A stretch of 64,000 nt of DNA from UBA2040 sp002384725 (GCA_963926475.1 CAWUXE010000016.1:124001-188000); one strand, 5' to 3'; shown: positions 17,063-26,141, counted from the stretch's first letter. Made by a program: numbers and translations. Notes: a model not told the origin generated them from the sequence alone.

Positions 17063-18061
17063 ATGGAGCAGAAAGAAAGCATAGCCGTAATTGGTGGTGG
17101 AAGTTGGGCGACAGCGTTGGTTAAAATACTGACGAATAACTGCGATTCAATCCTTTGGTGGGTGCGAACGGAAGAAACCGTGAACCATTTATTAAAGTAT
17201 CATAAGAACCCTAGATATCTCCAATCCGTCGACTTTGGCATGGATAAAATAGCGGTGAGCAATGATCTTAGAAGCACCATAGAAAAGGCCGATACGATTA
17301 TTATTGCGGCACCCTCGGCGTTCTTAACACAAATTTTTGAAGGAATAGGGCCCGAGTTGTTTCAAGGCAAAGTCGTTTTTTCAGCGGTAAAAGGAATCAT
17401 ACCAGAATACAATGCCATTCCCGCTCGATACATTCATAAGTCCTTCGATGTTCCATATGACGACATAGGAATCATTTGTGGCCCTTGTCATGCGGAGGAA
17501 GTAGCCTTAGAGCGACTTTCCTACTTGACTGTCGCTTGTTCCAATGAAGAATATGCGGAGAAAATGGCGGAGAAATTGAATTGTCGATACATCAAAACGA
17601 CCATTTCGGATGACTTATTCGGAACGGAATTTTCTGCAGTATTGAAAAACATTTATTCTCTAGCATCTGGTATTTGTGCAGGTTTGGGTTATGGAGATAA
17701 TTTTCAAGCGGTATTGATATCCAATGCGATAATTGAAATTGAAAACTTCATTGATGAAGTTAGTCCTATTCACCGCGATGTAAAATCTAGTGCGTATTTA
17801 GGCGATTTATTGGTAACGGCTTATTCCAAATTTTCAAGAAACCGATCATTCGGATTTATGATTGGTAAAGGCTATTCCGTGAAGTCTGCCCAATTGGAAA
17901 TGGATATGATAGCCGAAGGATATTACGCAACGAAAAGTGTGATGGAAATCAACAAAAAATTTCAAGTAGATATGCCTATCGTGGAAGCGGTTTACAATAT
18001 AATTTATGAAAAAATTTCGCCAGTAATGGAAATGAGAATTTTATCTGACAAATTAAGCTAA
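17063..18061 (+). CDS. gpsA: NAD(P)-dependent glycerol-3-phosphate dehydrogenase
   Basis: GpsA reduces dihydroxyacetone phosphate to sn-glycerol 3-phosphate, the backbone for membrane phospholipids, in the cytoplasm. The 332-residue protein is full length. It has the N-terminal dinucleotide fold motif IAVIGGGSWATAL (about 7-19), the FSAVKGI segment and the ICGPCHAEEVA stretch near the substrate site (relatives usually have GPSFA or GPNHA), and the conserved lysine in LKNIYSLASGI. It is followed after 5 nt by lysC, so the two are probably cotranscribed, although their pathways differ. Confidence 0.95.
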   Translation: MEQKESIAVIGGGSWATALVKILTNNCDSILWWVRTEETVNHLLKYHKNPRYLQSVDFGMDKIAVSNDLRSTIEKADTIIIAAPSAFLTQIFEGIGPELFQGKVVFSAVKGIIPEYNAIPARYIHKSFDVPYDDIGIICGPCHAEEVALERLSYLTVACSNEEYAEKMAEKLNCRYIKTTISDDLFGTEFSAVLKNIYSLASGICAGLGYGDNFQAVLISNAIIEIENFIDEVSPIHRDVKSSAYLGDLLVTAYSKFSRNRSFGFMIGKGYSVKSAQLEMDMIAEGYYATKSVMEINKKFQVDMPIVEAVYNIIYEKISPVMEMRILSDKLS

Positions 18062-18066
18062 ACAAA

Positions 18067-19341
18067 ATGAAGGTTTTCAAATTTGGGGGAGCGTCTGTTA
18101 AAGATTCGGAGGCGGTTCGAAATGTAGTGCGAATTTTAGATCTTTTCCCAGAAGAAAAAATAGTCGTTGTTATATCCGCAATGGGCAAGACGACCAACGC
18201 AATGGAATTAATTGCAACAGCGATTTGGGAGAAAGATTTTGCCCTTTTTGAGGCACAAGTTGTCCTTTTAAAAACATATCATTCTCAAATTATTTCGGAA
18301 CTGTTCCCAAAGGATTCAGCGAAAATTGAAAACGAAGTAAACTCAGTTTATACTGAACTTCACGAAAGATTTGAGAACAGTGAAAGAACGAAGAATGCCT
18401 TTGAATACGATCAAGTCGTTTCTTTGGGAGAGGTTCTTTCAACCAAGATTGTAGCTGCTTTTTTGGACCAAGAAGGTAAATCGAGCGAATGGGCTGATGC
18501 TCGCACTTTCATTCGAACCAATCACTACTATAAAGAAGGAGAAGTAGATTGGAAGTGCACTGAGCAACTCGTGAATGATCGATTGAAAAACAGGTTTAAC
18601 CATTCAAATATAGTCGTAACACAAGGATTTGTGGGCCATACTTCAGACGGGTTTACAACTACTTTAGGTCGAGAAGGTTCTGATTTTTCAGCTGGAATTC
18701 TTGCGTATTGTCTAGACGCGGAGAGCGTTACAATTTGGAAAGACGTTGATGGAATGCTTAATGCCGATCCTCGAATTTTTGAAAACACCATCAAACTAGA
18801 TAGAATTTCTTTTCGTGAAGCAATTGAATTGTCTTATTACGGAGCGTCGGTAATTCACCCGAAAACGATTAAACCATTACAAAATAAGAGTATTCCCCTG
18901 TATGTGAAATCGTTCTTTCATCCAGAAAATGAAGGAACAATAATACAATATGCATCAGATGAAGATCATCTAATTCCGTCTTTTATTTTTAAGAAAAAAC
19001 AAATTCTTTTGTCCATAACTCCGCGTGATTTTTCATTCATCGTAGAGCAAAATTTGAGCGATATTTTCAATCGTTTGTCGCGCGCAAATGCGAAGATAAA
19101 TTTGATGCAAAATTCAGCCTTGAGTTTCTCTGTTCTTCTGGATGAAGACAAAACCAATTTAAGCGAGGTCTTGGGTATTTTTGAAAATACGTATTCGGTA
19201 AAATTTAACGAGGATCTAGAATTGGTAACTATACGTCATTACGACCAAGCAACCATAGATTTTGTGTGCAAAAACAAAAAGGTGGTACTCGAACAAAAAA
19301 CGAGTGACACTGCCCGTTTTGTCCTTAGCGAAGTCGACTAG
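18067..19341 (+). CDS. lysC: Aspartate kinase (monofunctional)
   Basis: Aspartokinase phosphorylates L-aspartate, the entry to lysine, threonine, methionine and diaminopimelate synthesis. The 424-residue protein has the N-terminal KFGGASV kinase motif, the SAMGKTTNA segment, the TLGREGSDFSA nucleotide/substrate motif and the KDVDGML stretch. The C-terminal third corresponds to ACT regulatory domains but is short and divergent, so feedback control cannot be predicted. There is no fused homoserine dehydrogenase. The 3' end overlaps the converging membrane-protein gene by 17 bp. Its neighbour on the left is gpsA (5-nt gap). Confidence 0.93.
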   Translation: MKVFKFGGASVKDSEAVRNVVRILDLFPEEKIVVVISAMGKTTNAMELIATAIWEKDFALFEAQVVLLKTYHSQIISELFPKDSAKIENEVNSVYTELHERFENSERTKNAFEYDQVVSLGEVLSTKIVAAFLDQEGKSSEWADARTFIRTNHYYKEGEVDWKCTEQLVNDRLKNRFNHSNIVVTQGFVGHTSDGFTTTLGREGSDFSAGILAYCLDAESVTIWKDVDGMLNADPRIFENTIKLDRISFREAIELSYYGASVIHPKTIKPLQNKSIPLYVKSFFHPENEGTIIQYASDEDHLIPSFIFKKKQILLSITPRDFSFIVEQNLSDIFNRLSRANAKINLMQNSALSFSVLLDEDKTNLSEVLGIFENTYSVKFNEDLELVTIRHYDQATIDFVCKNKKVVLEQKTSDTARFVLSEVD

Positions 19342-19915
19342 AAAGTTCGGTTAATCCAAAAGGCAAAATGGCCGACGCCCAAACAAAAACCACATCATTT
19401 AGCGAGACGAAATAGTGAATTGTACAACCAAGAACCACAATACCAAGAACGATATAGCGATGCATTAAATACTCTTTCCAAAGCTCAGAAATTTGGATTT
19501 TGGTGTGTAGTTTTAGTTTGAGGAAAGTGAATTTGTACTGCATCCATACGTTCAACATAATTAGAGGAACAAATATCCAACCTTGCGCTAAACCGAGTTC
19601 CTCATAGGATAGAAAATCAATTATTTCTTTTCCAAAACTGAAATTTTCGTGGTTGAACGAGTACAGTAAATGCAGTAGAGCTAATATCGTAAGATCTACT
19701 CCCAAACTCAACGTACCCGATTTAATCCAAACGGATTTAGATTTTTCACCGCCTTGCGTCGCGTATATTTTCCGTGATTTTAAATGAAGGATAAAAACTT
19801 TTGCAATTGTATCAAGAATCAAAAAAAGCAGAATGAAATACCAACTCCATCCCCAGGAATAAAACCCCAGCAAAGGAATGATTGCTTCTGCAATATTCTG
19901 ATTGTATTTTTGCAT
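19325..19915 (-). CDS. Membrane protein of unknown function, paired with TPR lipoprotein
   Basis: A 196-residue protein with about five hydrophobic segments (near 12-38, 66-86, 110-125, 150-168 and 172-188) and no signal peptide. I do not recognise the family. Its ATG overlaps the stop of the TPR lipoprotein gene by one base (TAATG on the minus strand), so the two are translated as a coupled pair and may work together. Its 3' end overlaps lysC by 17 bp in convergent orientation. The length, hydrophobicity pattern and coupling argue that it is a real gene. Confidence 0.75.
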   Translation of the reverse strand: MQKYNQNIAEAIIPLLGFYSWGWSWYFILLFLILDTIAKVFILHLKSRKIYATQGGEKSKSVWIKSGTLSLGVDLTILALLHLLYSFNHENFSFGKEIIDFLSYEELGLAQGWIFVPLIMLNVWMQYKFTFLKLKLHTKIQISELWKEYLMHRYIVLGIVVLGCTIHYFVSLNDVVFVWASAILPFGLTELSSRLR

Positions 19916-20916
19916 TAACGAAGCGCTTCGGCTGCCAATCTCGATTTTTCGAAATTAGGATTAAGTTTCAATGCACGTGAATAAGACTGCAGAGCCTGAG
20001 CCTTGTCCCTTTTGGACTCATAACATAGACCTAAGTTGTGCCACGCCTCAACAAAACGTGGTTCGATAACCAAGGCTTGTCTGTAAAAAATCATTGCACT
20101 ATCGATTTCGTTTAAGTTGATGTGCTTCATGTATCCTTGTTGAAAAAGTGACATGGCAAACGTTTCGTCTTTTTGAAACATATCTCTGTATGTTTGAGCA
20201 GCTTCACCAAATCGTTCTAGTGCTTGATAGGCAAAAGCAAGTTTGTACAAAACGCCAACATCGTCTGGAACAATTTGAGTCGCAGTTGTATAATATTGAA
20301 TAGCAATTGGATTGTTTTCAGAAAGATACATATCGCCTAAAGCGATATACGCTTCGTAAAATGTAGGGTCCTGTTGTGTGGCGGTTTCGTAGGAAGATTT
20401 GGCTAATGGCATATTGTTCATTTCGCGATAATTGGTTCCTTTTAGAATATAAGCATCGCGGTATTTTTTGTCAATTCTTAATGCTTCATTGATATACTGA
20501 AATGATTTATCAAATTCGCGCAACATAGAATAGGTCGAAGCAATTCCAATAAGTGCAGCTGTATTTCGCGGTTCTTTTTTAATGATGTAATCGTAATGTC
20601 TTTGCGATCGCAAAACATCCGCAATTGTTCTTGTTGGTGAATTATTCAAAACTAGGGCATACAACATGCGAACTTCAACATTGCTGGAGTCCAAACGAAA
20701 TGCTTTAGTCGCTGATTCCGAAGCTTTTTCAAAATTACGTTTGTCGAAATAAAACTGCCCATGTCTTATCAGAATGGGCAAACTATCTGGATGTTTCATC
20801 AACAAGGTATCAATATTACTTGACTCAGGTTTTATCGTTTTTTTTTTGGATTCACAGCTCGAACTAAGGCCAATTGCACAAACCAATAGAGCGAAAAAAT
20901 AGATGGACATCTTCAT
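19915..20916 (-). CDS. TPR-repeat lipoprotein
   Basis: A 333-residue lipoprotein with a signal ending in SSSC at Cys21 followed by ESKKK. The rest is an array of tetratricopeptide repeats (about eight), with typical units such as DAYILKGTNYREMNNMPLA and ALGDMYLSENNP. TPR lipoproteins of this size act as envelope scaffolds for protein assembly; the specific partner here is unknown. It is the first gene of a two-gene unit with the membrane protein at 19325-19915. Its promoter element ends 4 nt before the ATG. A second in-frame ATG two codons later is possible. Confidence 0.88.
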   Translation of the reverse strand: MKMSIYFFALLVCAIGLSSSCESKKKTIKPESSNIDTLLMKHPDSLPILIRHGQFYFDKRNFEKASESATKAFRLDSSNVEVRMLYALVLNNSPTRTIADVLRSQRHYDYIIKKEPRNTAALIGIASTYSMLREFDKSFQYINEALRIDKKYRDAYILKGTNYREMNNMPLAKSSYETATQQDPTFYEAYIALGDMYLSENNPIAIQYYTTATQIVPDDVGVLYKLAFAYQALERFGEAAQTYRDMFQKDETFAMSLFQQGYMKHINLNEIDSAMIFYRQALVIEPRFVEAWHNLGLCYESKRDKAQALQSYSRALKLNPNFEKSRLAAEALR

Positions 20917-20920
20917 ATGA

Positions 20921-20928
20921 CAAATGTA
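20921..20928 (-). promoter_or_regulatory. Promoter -7 element TACATTTG for TPR lipoprotein gene
   Basis: Exact TAnnTTTG match on the minus strand, 4 nt (TCAT) before the ATG at 20916. Leaderless transcript predicted. Confidence 0.55.
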
Positions 20929-21015
20929 GCAGAAAAAAGACCTAAACAGGAATCGAATTTAAGGGAATTAATAGCAATCAAACGTTAAAAATTATGGACC
21001 TAAATAAAAACAACG

Positions 21016-21023
21016 TAAATTTG
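21016..21023 (+). promoter_or_regulatory. Promoter -7 element TAAATTTG for CxxC mini-protein
   Basis: Exact TAnnTTTG match, 4 nt (TATT) before the ATG at 21028. It faces the TPR-lipoprotein promoter 87 bp away, and both have the same 4-nt spacing. Confidence 0.55.
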
Positions 21024-21027
21024 TATT

Positions 21028-21270
21028 ATGAAATTAAGAGAGAAAATAATCTTAAGTATTTGCTTCATGTTTATCCTTGGATATGCTGAAGCCCAAGGAT
21101 GTTCTCAATGTAAACTCTTGGCGGAACAATCTACGGAAGTTGGTGAAGCATCATTTGGGAGCAATATAAATATGGGAATTTTATACCTTATGGCTGTTCC
21201 TTATATTCTTCTTTTCCTACTTTTCAGAAAGAGAATATTCCGCTTTTTTAAAGCAATGAAAACACAATAA
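21028..21270 (+). CDS. Small exported CxxC membrane protein, unknown function
   Basis: An 80-residue protein with a signal-like N-terminal helix (about 7-22, ending in AEAQ), then GCSQCKLLAEQ with a CxxC motif immediately after the cleavage site, a polar segment SFGSNINMGI, one transmembrane helix (about 51-66) and a very basic C-terminus. I recognise the pattern as a conserved Bacteroidota hypothetical but know no function. The CxxC could be a redox or metal site on the periplasmic side. A predicted promoter lies right before the ATG, and its end is 1 bp from the converging porP-like gene. Confidence 0.78.
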   Translation: MKLREKIILSICFMFILGYAEAQGCSQCKLLAEQSTEVGEASFGSNINMGILYLMAVPYILLFLLFRKRIFRFFKAMKTQ

Positions 21271-21271
21271 A

Positions 21272-22306
21272 TTATTTTCTTACACGGCCTCCTTTGAATA
21301 ATCCCTGGTCGAAAAACGTGTATACCAAAGAGAATTCTACTGATCCTGCCCCAGGCGATTTTCTCAAATAAGACACTATTGCATCATACGAAAATTCGAA
21401 CCGGAACCCTTTATGTTGAATTATAACTGAAGGAATTAAGGATTCCAAAGATCGAAGGTGCAATCCAAACCCCATCATAGAGTTTGTTCCGGAAGAAGCA
21501 CCATCTTCGTTGAGTTTATATCCAAACATTCCTCCAACAATTGTTTCGGTATGTTTTCCTTGAAAAAACTGTGATGCATCTAGTGAAAATTGAACTTTAG
21601 AACCTGGAACATCCTTGAGGTAACTGGTATGGAGGACTAATTTTCGGGGGAGTCTTTCTGTGCTCGCAATGTTATATCTTAAGGCTGGTTTGTTGGCGTG
21701 AAACAGGGCAATACCCGCAGTAAACTTAGACTTACTTTTACCTGCAAATGTGTTGTTTGATCCGTCGACGGTATAATACAGTCCGGTGCTTACATCTGAG
21801 TAACTATATGACGGGACGATTGCTTCGCCAGACAAAATGTTTTCATCATATGTAGTTCCATTCCACTGACTTTCGAAGATTAAATTTTGTCCATTGATAT
21901 TGGAGCTTGCGAATCCAGCTTGGAGTCCTAACGACAAGACGTGATTTCCGCCTCGTCCCATTGGAATGGCTCCACTCAAGGAGATAGCACCACTTTGTTT
22001 TCCATAATTTCCATCGCCAGCGGCGTCATTAAAGAAAAATGCACCTAGTCCAAGAAAACCCTTCGAAAAATCCTGATCTTTCAACATATTTAAGTCAAAG
22101 GCTACCATGGTATTGTTGAACTTTCCACCAGAACCAACCCATTGATTACGGTGTTGTAAACTCGCTCTCATAATACCATCCATCATTCCTGTTGCGCCAG
22201 GATTAAGCAAAAGTGGCATTTGCGAGATTTGAGAGAAGTGTAAATCTTGTCCAATCGCACTCAATGATAAGAGCCCGAAACTAAATACGGCTATAAACTT
22301 TTTCAT
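21272..22306 (-). CDS. PorP/SprF family T9SS outer-membrane protein
   Basis: PorP/SprF proteins are beta-barrel-like outer-membrane proteins needed for secretion or surface attachment of particular T9SS substrates. The 344-residue protein has a signal peptide (about 1-19, ending in AIGQ), the diagnostic N-terminal stretch DLHFSQISQMPLLLNPG followed by QHRNQWVG, and a repeat of amphipathic beta strands to the C-terminus. It overlaps the stop of the CotH-type gene by one base (TAATG), so it is translationally coupled to its probable substrate. This matches the known sprB-sprF gene order. Confidence 0.92.
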   Translation of the reverse strand: MKKFIAVFSFGLLSLSAIGQDLHFSQISQMPLLLNPGATGMMDGIMRASLQHRNQWVGSGGKFNNTMVAFDLNMLKDQDFSKGFLGLGAFFFNDAAGDGNYGKQSGAISLSGAIPMGRGGNHVLSLGLQAGFASSNINGQNLIFESQWNGTTYDENILSGEAIVPSYSYSDVSTGLYYTVDGSNNTFAGKSKSKFTAGIALFHANKPALRYNIASTERLPRKLVLHTSYLKDVPGSKVQFSLDASQFFQGKHTETIVGGMFGYKLNEDGASSGTNSMMGFGLHLRSLESLIPSVIIQHKGFRFEFSYDAIVSYLRKSPGAGSVEFSLVYTFFDQGLFKGGRVRK

Positions 22307-24828
22307 TATTGTACGATTGTTATGTTACCGTTTGTATGTTCTTGATCCCCATTTTTGAATTCGACTTCCAGCTGATAAACGTACACACCAGATTGTACGG
22401 CTTTACCTTTGTAGGCTCCATCCCAGATGAAGTTGGCATCTTGTGTAGAAACCATTTGGTTACCCCAACGATCGTAAATTCGGAATGTAAATGAACGCAC
22501 ATCACCACCAACGTGGAGAGCAAATGTGTTGTTTTGTTTATCTGAATTTGGCGAGAAAGCCGTTGGAAACTGAATTCCTTTTAAGTTGCTAACAGGCGGA
22601 GGCGGAGGAACAGGTGTTGAAAACGCTTTGAAAACAGCAGTAATTGTTCCTGGGGCAGAAACGGTCACTGAGTTTTGATTGTTGTCAGGCAAACTGTCAA
22701 GGGGATCTGTATCAGATTCCCAATGATCAAAGACGAAACCTGGGTTGGCGTTTTGATCTAATAAAGTTACAATTCCACCGAAGTAACTCACCGACCAAGG
22801 GTCGGTTGGCGCCCATGCAGAATTCACTTTGATATTTCCAGCTCCATTTGGTGTAACGTCAAATGTGGTGAGGAAAGGCCCAGTAAGATCGTAACAATCG
22901 ATTAAACCTTGAGTCAATGCAGTACAACGTAAATCAATAAAATCTTTTAAGTCTTGTACTTTTAATTGCCAACCGGCGTAAGTGCCGCCCCATTTGTCAA
23001 TTTGACCCTGCATTTCCGGTTGAATTTCATTAATCATACTGTCTAATAATTGTTGCATAGACGGACATGAAAAAGAGGTGTTGACCAAATCGATATATCG
23101 TGTAATATAGTATTGTTCCACCAAAGGATTTTCATTGATCAATTTTTGAAGAACGGGGGTATGTCCCTGTCCGCCTGGATTTGGTAAATTTTCTACATTA
23201 CAAGGATCGGCATTGGCAGATGCATCTGGAATATTCGTATAATTTGTGTAATGGCCAAAACTAGCATCCATGTCCCAAAGGGTATAACGCCACTTCTTTT
23301 TATCTGCATTAGGATTCATTCCTCGCCACCAGGCTGTATTCCAATTTAACCAATCTTTGGAAACTATGTAGGAGTTGAAAACGAAATAGTCAACTAAGGA
23401 GTGCCAGTTCAAAAGGCTATCCACATAATTAAAATTTGCAGCAACACCCATATTGTTTGCAGCAACGTATGCTGTCAATGCATTCCAGTCTGGCGCTGCG
23501 TTTGGCGCACCAAATTCTTCCCAAGTACCTCCCCAAGTTTTAAGATATTGTAAGTTGAATTTGTTTTGTTGGTAATAATATTCGGTGTAGTCGCCATCGT
23601 CCACTTTCTCACGAATGTCATAAACGCCCCAGTATTCTCCGTTAAGGTATAAAATAGCCGGACGCCATGTTCTTTCGTCCAATTTTAAATCAGCTCGAAT
23701 AGAAAGGGTGTGCACAAATGCATCGCGAATATGCGCCCCTCCATTAGGTCCAGGTGTTGGCACAAAAGGGTAGTTATCATTTGCCGCCGCCTTAATAATT
23801 AAACGTTGAAAATCTTCACGGGATTTTTCGGGGAAAATTTTGTGATGAACTTCGTTATTGTAGCCCATTTCATCCCGCATGATAAAGTCGAATCCGCGTT
23901 GAGCGTAAGCCCAAGAATCGTTCCCGTGTTTATTGAAATGACCTTGGCCTTCATCGATAAAAGACTTGTCTTGTTCGAATAGCTCAAAATGTCCTACCCT
24001 ATTCTGCGAAGCACCACTTCCGTTTGCGATTAACGTGTATACAAGCGAACCACAAATTGATATGACAGGCAATGTATGGTTTACATTTATAAAATAAGTA
24101 TTTGTTTCCATGAAGCTCGGTTCATTGGTTGTGCTAAAAGCCCCTACTCTTACAACGGTGGTAGCTGTAATATTCAATGGAGCAGAATAAAGAGGGGAAG
24201 TTGCCGTAACTGCAGAACCATCTAGTGTATATCGAATAGTTGCACCAGCCATTGGGCAAGTGATGTTTACCGTTTGAGCAGTTGTATAAAATCCGGGAGC
24301 AACGCTTAAAATTGGACGAGGGGTGTAATAATCGATACCACCTACATTCGCGGCATTTGGAGTTGGATTTAAAAATAGTTTCCAGTTTGCAGATCCGTTG
24401 GTTTCTCTACCCATTGAATGATCTTCCTTTGTTGTTCTAGAAATATGAACGGAATCCGATACATTTCCAACTGCATTTGTGAGGATTATCCATTCCGCTT
24501 TTGACTGTGTCAATGTAAAATCAGGGTGTATTTCGCCTCCTTGAACTACTCCTCTTTTAGAAAAGTAAACCATAGTATATCCATTCGCAGGGACACTAAT
24601 CGCTGGGATTTGCCATTTCGTTAAATTACCAGCTTTATCCGATAGATAGAAACCAGTTAAATCCACAGGGGCACCTGTAGGATTGTATAATTCCGCCCAG
24701 TCTTCCTCCTGACCAAATGTATCAGTTGGCCCATTAAAGTTGGAGCATGAATATTCATTTATCACCACTTGTGCGTTTACGAGGCTGCAAACACCAAAGA
24801 ACAGGGTAAAGAGGATATGTTTTTGCAT
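22306..24828 (-). CDS. CotH-kinase surface protein with lamin-tail domain and type B T9SS domain
   Basis: An 840-residue secreted protein. After a signal peptide (ending about residue 20, VNAQ) come a lamin-tail domain at about 20-130 (VINEYSCSN, EDWAELYNP), a chitobiase-like beta domain at about 170-245 (GATIRYTLDGS), and a CotH kinase-like domain at about 255-650 (LYLNGEYWGVYDIREKVDD, LWDMDASFG). CotH proteins are atypical kinases that phosphorylate coat or surface proteins. A beta-repeat (about 660-735) leads to a gliding-type type B sorting domain beginning near FPTAFSPNSDKQN. The gene precedes and overlaps its PorP/SprF partner. A one-mismatch -7 element (TAAATTTT) lies upstream. Confidence 0.9.
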   Translation of the reverse strand: MQKHILFTLFFGVCSLVNAQVVINEYSCSNFNGPTDTFGQEEDWAELYNPTGAPVDLTGFYLSDKAGNLTKWQIPAISVPANGYTMVYFSKRGVVQGGEIHPDFTLTQSKAEWIILTNAVGNVSDSVHISRTTKEDHSMGRETNGSANWKLFLNPTPNAANVGGIDYYTPRPILSVAPGFYTTAQTVNITCPMAGATIRYTLDGSAVTATSPLYSAPLNITATTVVRVGAFSTTNEPSFMETNTYFINVNHTLPVISICGSLVYTLIANGSGASQNRVGHFELFEQDKSFIDEGQGHFNKHGNDSWAYAQRGFDFIMRDEMGYNNEVHHKIFPEKSREDFQRLIIKAAANDNYPFVPTPGPNGGAHIRDAFVHTLSIRADLKLDERTWRPAILYLNGEYWGVYDIREKVDDGDYTEYYYQQNKFNLQYLKTWGGTWEEFGAPNAAPDWNALTAYVAANNMGVAANFNYVDSLLNWHSLVDYFVFNSYIVSKDWLNWNTAWWRGMNPNADKKKWRYTLWDMDASFGHYTNYTNIPDASANADPCNVENLPNPGGQGHTPVLQKLINENPLVEQYYITRYIDLVNTSFSCPSMQQLLDSMINEIQPEMQGQIDKWGGTYAGWQLKVQDLKDFIDLRCTALTQGLIDCYDLTGPFLTTFDVTPNGAGNIKVNSAWAPTDPWSVSYFGGIVTLLDQNANPGFVFDHWESDTDPLDSLPDNNQNSVTVSAPGTITAVFKAFSTPVPPPPPVSNLKGIQFPTAFSPNSDKQNNTFALHVGGDVRSFTFRIYDRWGNQMVSTQDANFIWDGAYKGKAVQSGVYVYQLEVEFKNGDQEHTNGNITIVQ

Positions 24829-25012
24829 AGTTGAGAAAATCTAAAAATTTAATATTTAAGCAATGTGAAAAGTACAAAATAAAAACGGGTGAAAAGAAAC
24901 TGTTTCAATCAATACTTGTCTTTCTATCAGAAAGACGAAGGATTATTATAAAGGTTGGCTGTCATAGTTTTACCGCATTTTTTAAAAGGGAGACTTAATT
25001 CTGAAATATTTG

Positions 25013-25020
25013 TACATTTG
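25013..25020 (+). promoter_or_regulatory. Promoter -7 element TACATTTG for lipoprotein-DUF2490 pair
   Basis: Exact TAnnTTTG match, 22 nt before the ATG at 25043. The 214-bp gap between the divergent CotH gene and this gene otherwise shows nothing recognisable. Confidence 0.5.
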
Positions 25021-25042
25021 AGAACATTAATTACCGACTGTT

Positions 25043-25438
25043 ATGTATAGATTATTATTTGTTTTTGCCTTTTTTTTATTCAGCACTTTCTTGATTTCTT
25101 CATGTAAAAAAGTAGAAGGTGAAGGTGGTTCATCGTCCATTTCTGGAAAAATAATTGCGAATAAAAAGAATAGCGCAGGAGTTACAATTGCCACTTATCC
25201 AGCAACAGATCATGATGTATTTATTATATATGGTGCTGGTGCAGTCCACGATGACAAAACGGAGACAAGCTATGACGGCAGCTTTACTTTTCGTTATTTA
25301 GAAAAAGGCGATTATACGATTTACACCTATGAAGATTGCAATACGTGCGCTTCTGGTGATAATGTAAAAATCATTGCAACTTCTATTTCAAAAGCGAAAG
25401 AGGAAGTAAATATTGGTACAATCGAAGTGAACGACTAA
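25043..25438 (+). CDS. Small lipoprotein with carboxypeptidase-regulatory-like fold
   Basis: A 131-residue lipoprotein with a signal ending in ISSC at Cys21 followed by KK. The mature part (about 30-130) is beta-rich and contains SYDGSFTFRYLEKGDYTIYTY, a pattern typical of carboxypeptidase-regulatory-like (transthyretin-type) domains found on Bacteroidota envelope proteins. A CNTC pair sits near residue 98. No specific function is known. Its stop overlaps the start of the DUF2490 gene (TAATG), so the two make a translationally coupled pair, probably an outer-membrane lipoprotein working with an outer-membrane barrel. Confidence 0.8.
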   Translation: MYRLLFVFAFFLFSTFLISSCKKVEGEGGSSSISGKIIANKKNSAGVTIATYPATDHDVFIIYGAGAVHDDKTETSYDGSFTFRYLEKGDYTIYTYEDCNTCASGDNVKIIATSISKAKEEVNIGTIEVND

Positions 25439-26139
25439 TGATTAACTCCAAAATATTATTTGCTTGTTTGTGTTGCTTTTCATTTTTTGGAATGAGCCAA
25501 GTCGACCATGAAGCTTGGTTTTCTGGCGGAGCAAAATACAGTGTCAACAAAAAAATTGATTTATCTGGAGAGCTAAATTTAAGAATGGAGCCGATTGTCG
25601 TGAACACTTTTTTCACGGAATTGACGGCCAAGGGCGAAGTTAAGAAATGGTTCAAACCATCAGTTGATTATCGTTTTGTTTTGGATAGAAATAAGTTCGG
25701 GAATTATAAACTGTCGCACCGAGTAAATTTCAATGCGAACTTTGGTACGACCTGGGAACGATTTGATTTTGGTTTGAGAGCAAGGTACCAAACGACTCTT
25801 TCCACAGTGCGGACACCAGAGTCTAGTTTCTCAGATTTGGCTCCTGGTTTCAGAATTAAGCCCTCTATACTTTACGATATTAATAACAGTATTATTTCGC
25901 CTGAAATTTCAACGGAATTCTTTTTTGATCGTGATGCTGTTGACGGTGTATTTTTGAACAAGCTTCGTTTTTCAGCTGGAGCGGAATTTGAAACACTCGG
26001 ACCGTACAATGTTTCTTTGAAATACATGTATGGAATGGCGTTGTATTCTGAGAAATATGAACACTTGGTTTCCTTCTCCTTCACCCGGAAATACAAGAGC
26101 GCTAAAGCAAAAAAGAAGAAAAATAAAAAAAAGAATTAA
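25438..26139 (+). CDS. DUF2490 family outer-membrane barrel-like protein
   Basis: A 233-residue exported protein with a signal peptide ending near FGMSQ (about residue 21). The remainder consists of alternating beta strands (for example WFSGGAKYSVNKKIDLSGEL) and ends in a short lysine-rich tail after SFTRKYKS, fitting DUF2490, a family of predicted small outer-membrane beta barrels. The function is unknown. It is coupled to the upstream lipoprotein gene and stops 2 bp before the end of the converging gldH gene. The lysine-rich tail (about 12 Lys in the last 20 residues) is unusual. Confidence 0.83.
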   Translation: MINSKILFACLCCFSFFGMSQVDHEAWFSGGAKYSVNKKIDLSGELNLRMEPIVVNTFFTELTAKGEVKKWFKPSVDYRFVLDRNKFGNYKLSHRVNFNANFGTTWERFDFGLRARYQTTLSTVRTPESSFSDLAPGFRIKPSILYDINNSIISPEISTEFFFDRDAVDGVFLNKLRFSAGAEFETLGPYNVSLKYMYGMALYSEKYEHLVSFSFTRKYKSAKAKKKKNKKKN

Positions 26140-26141
26140 CC

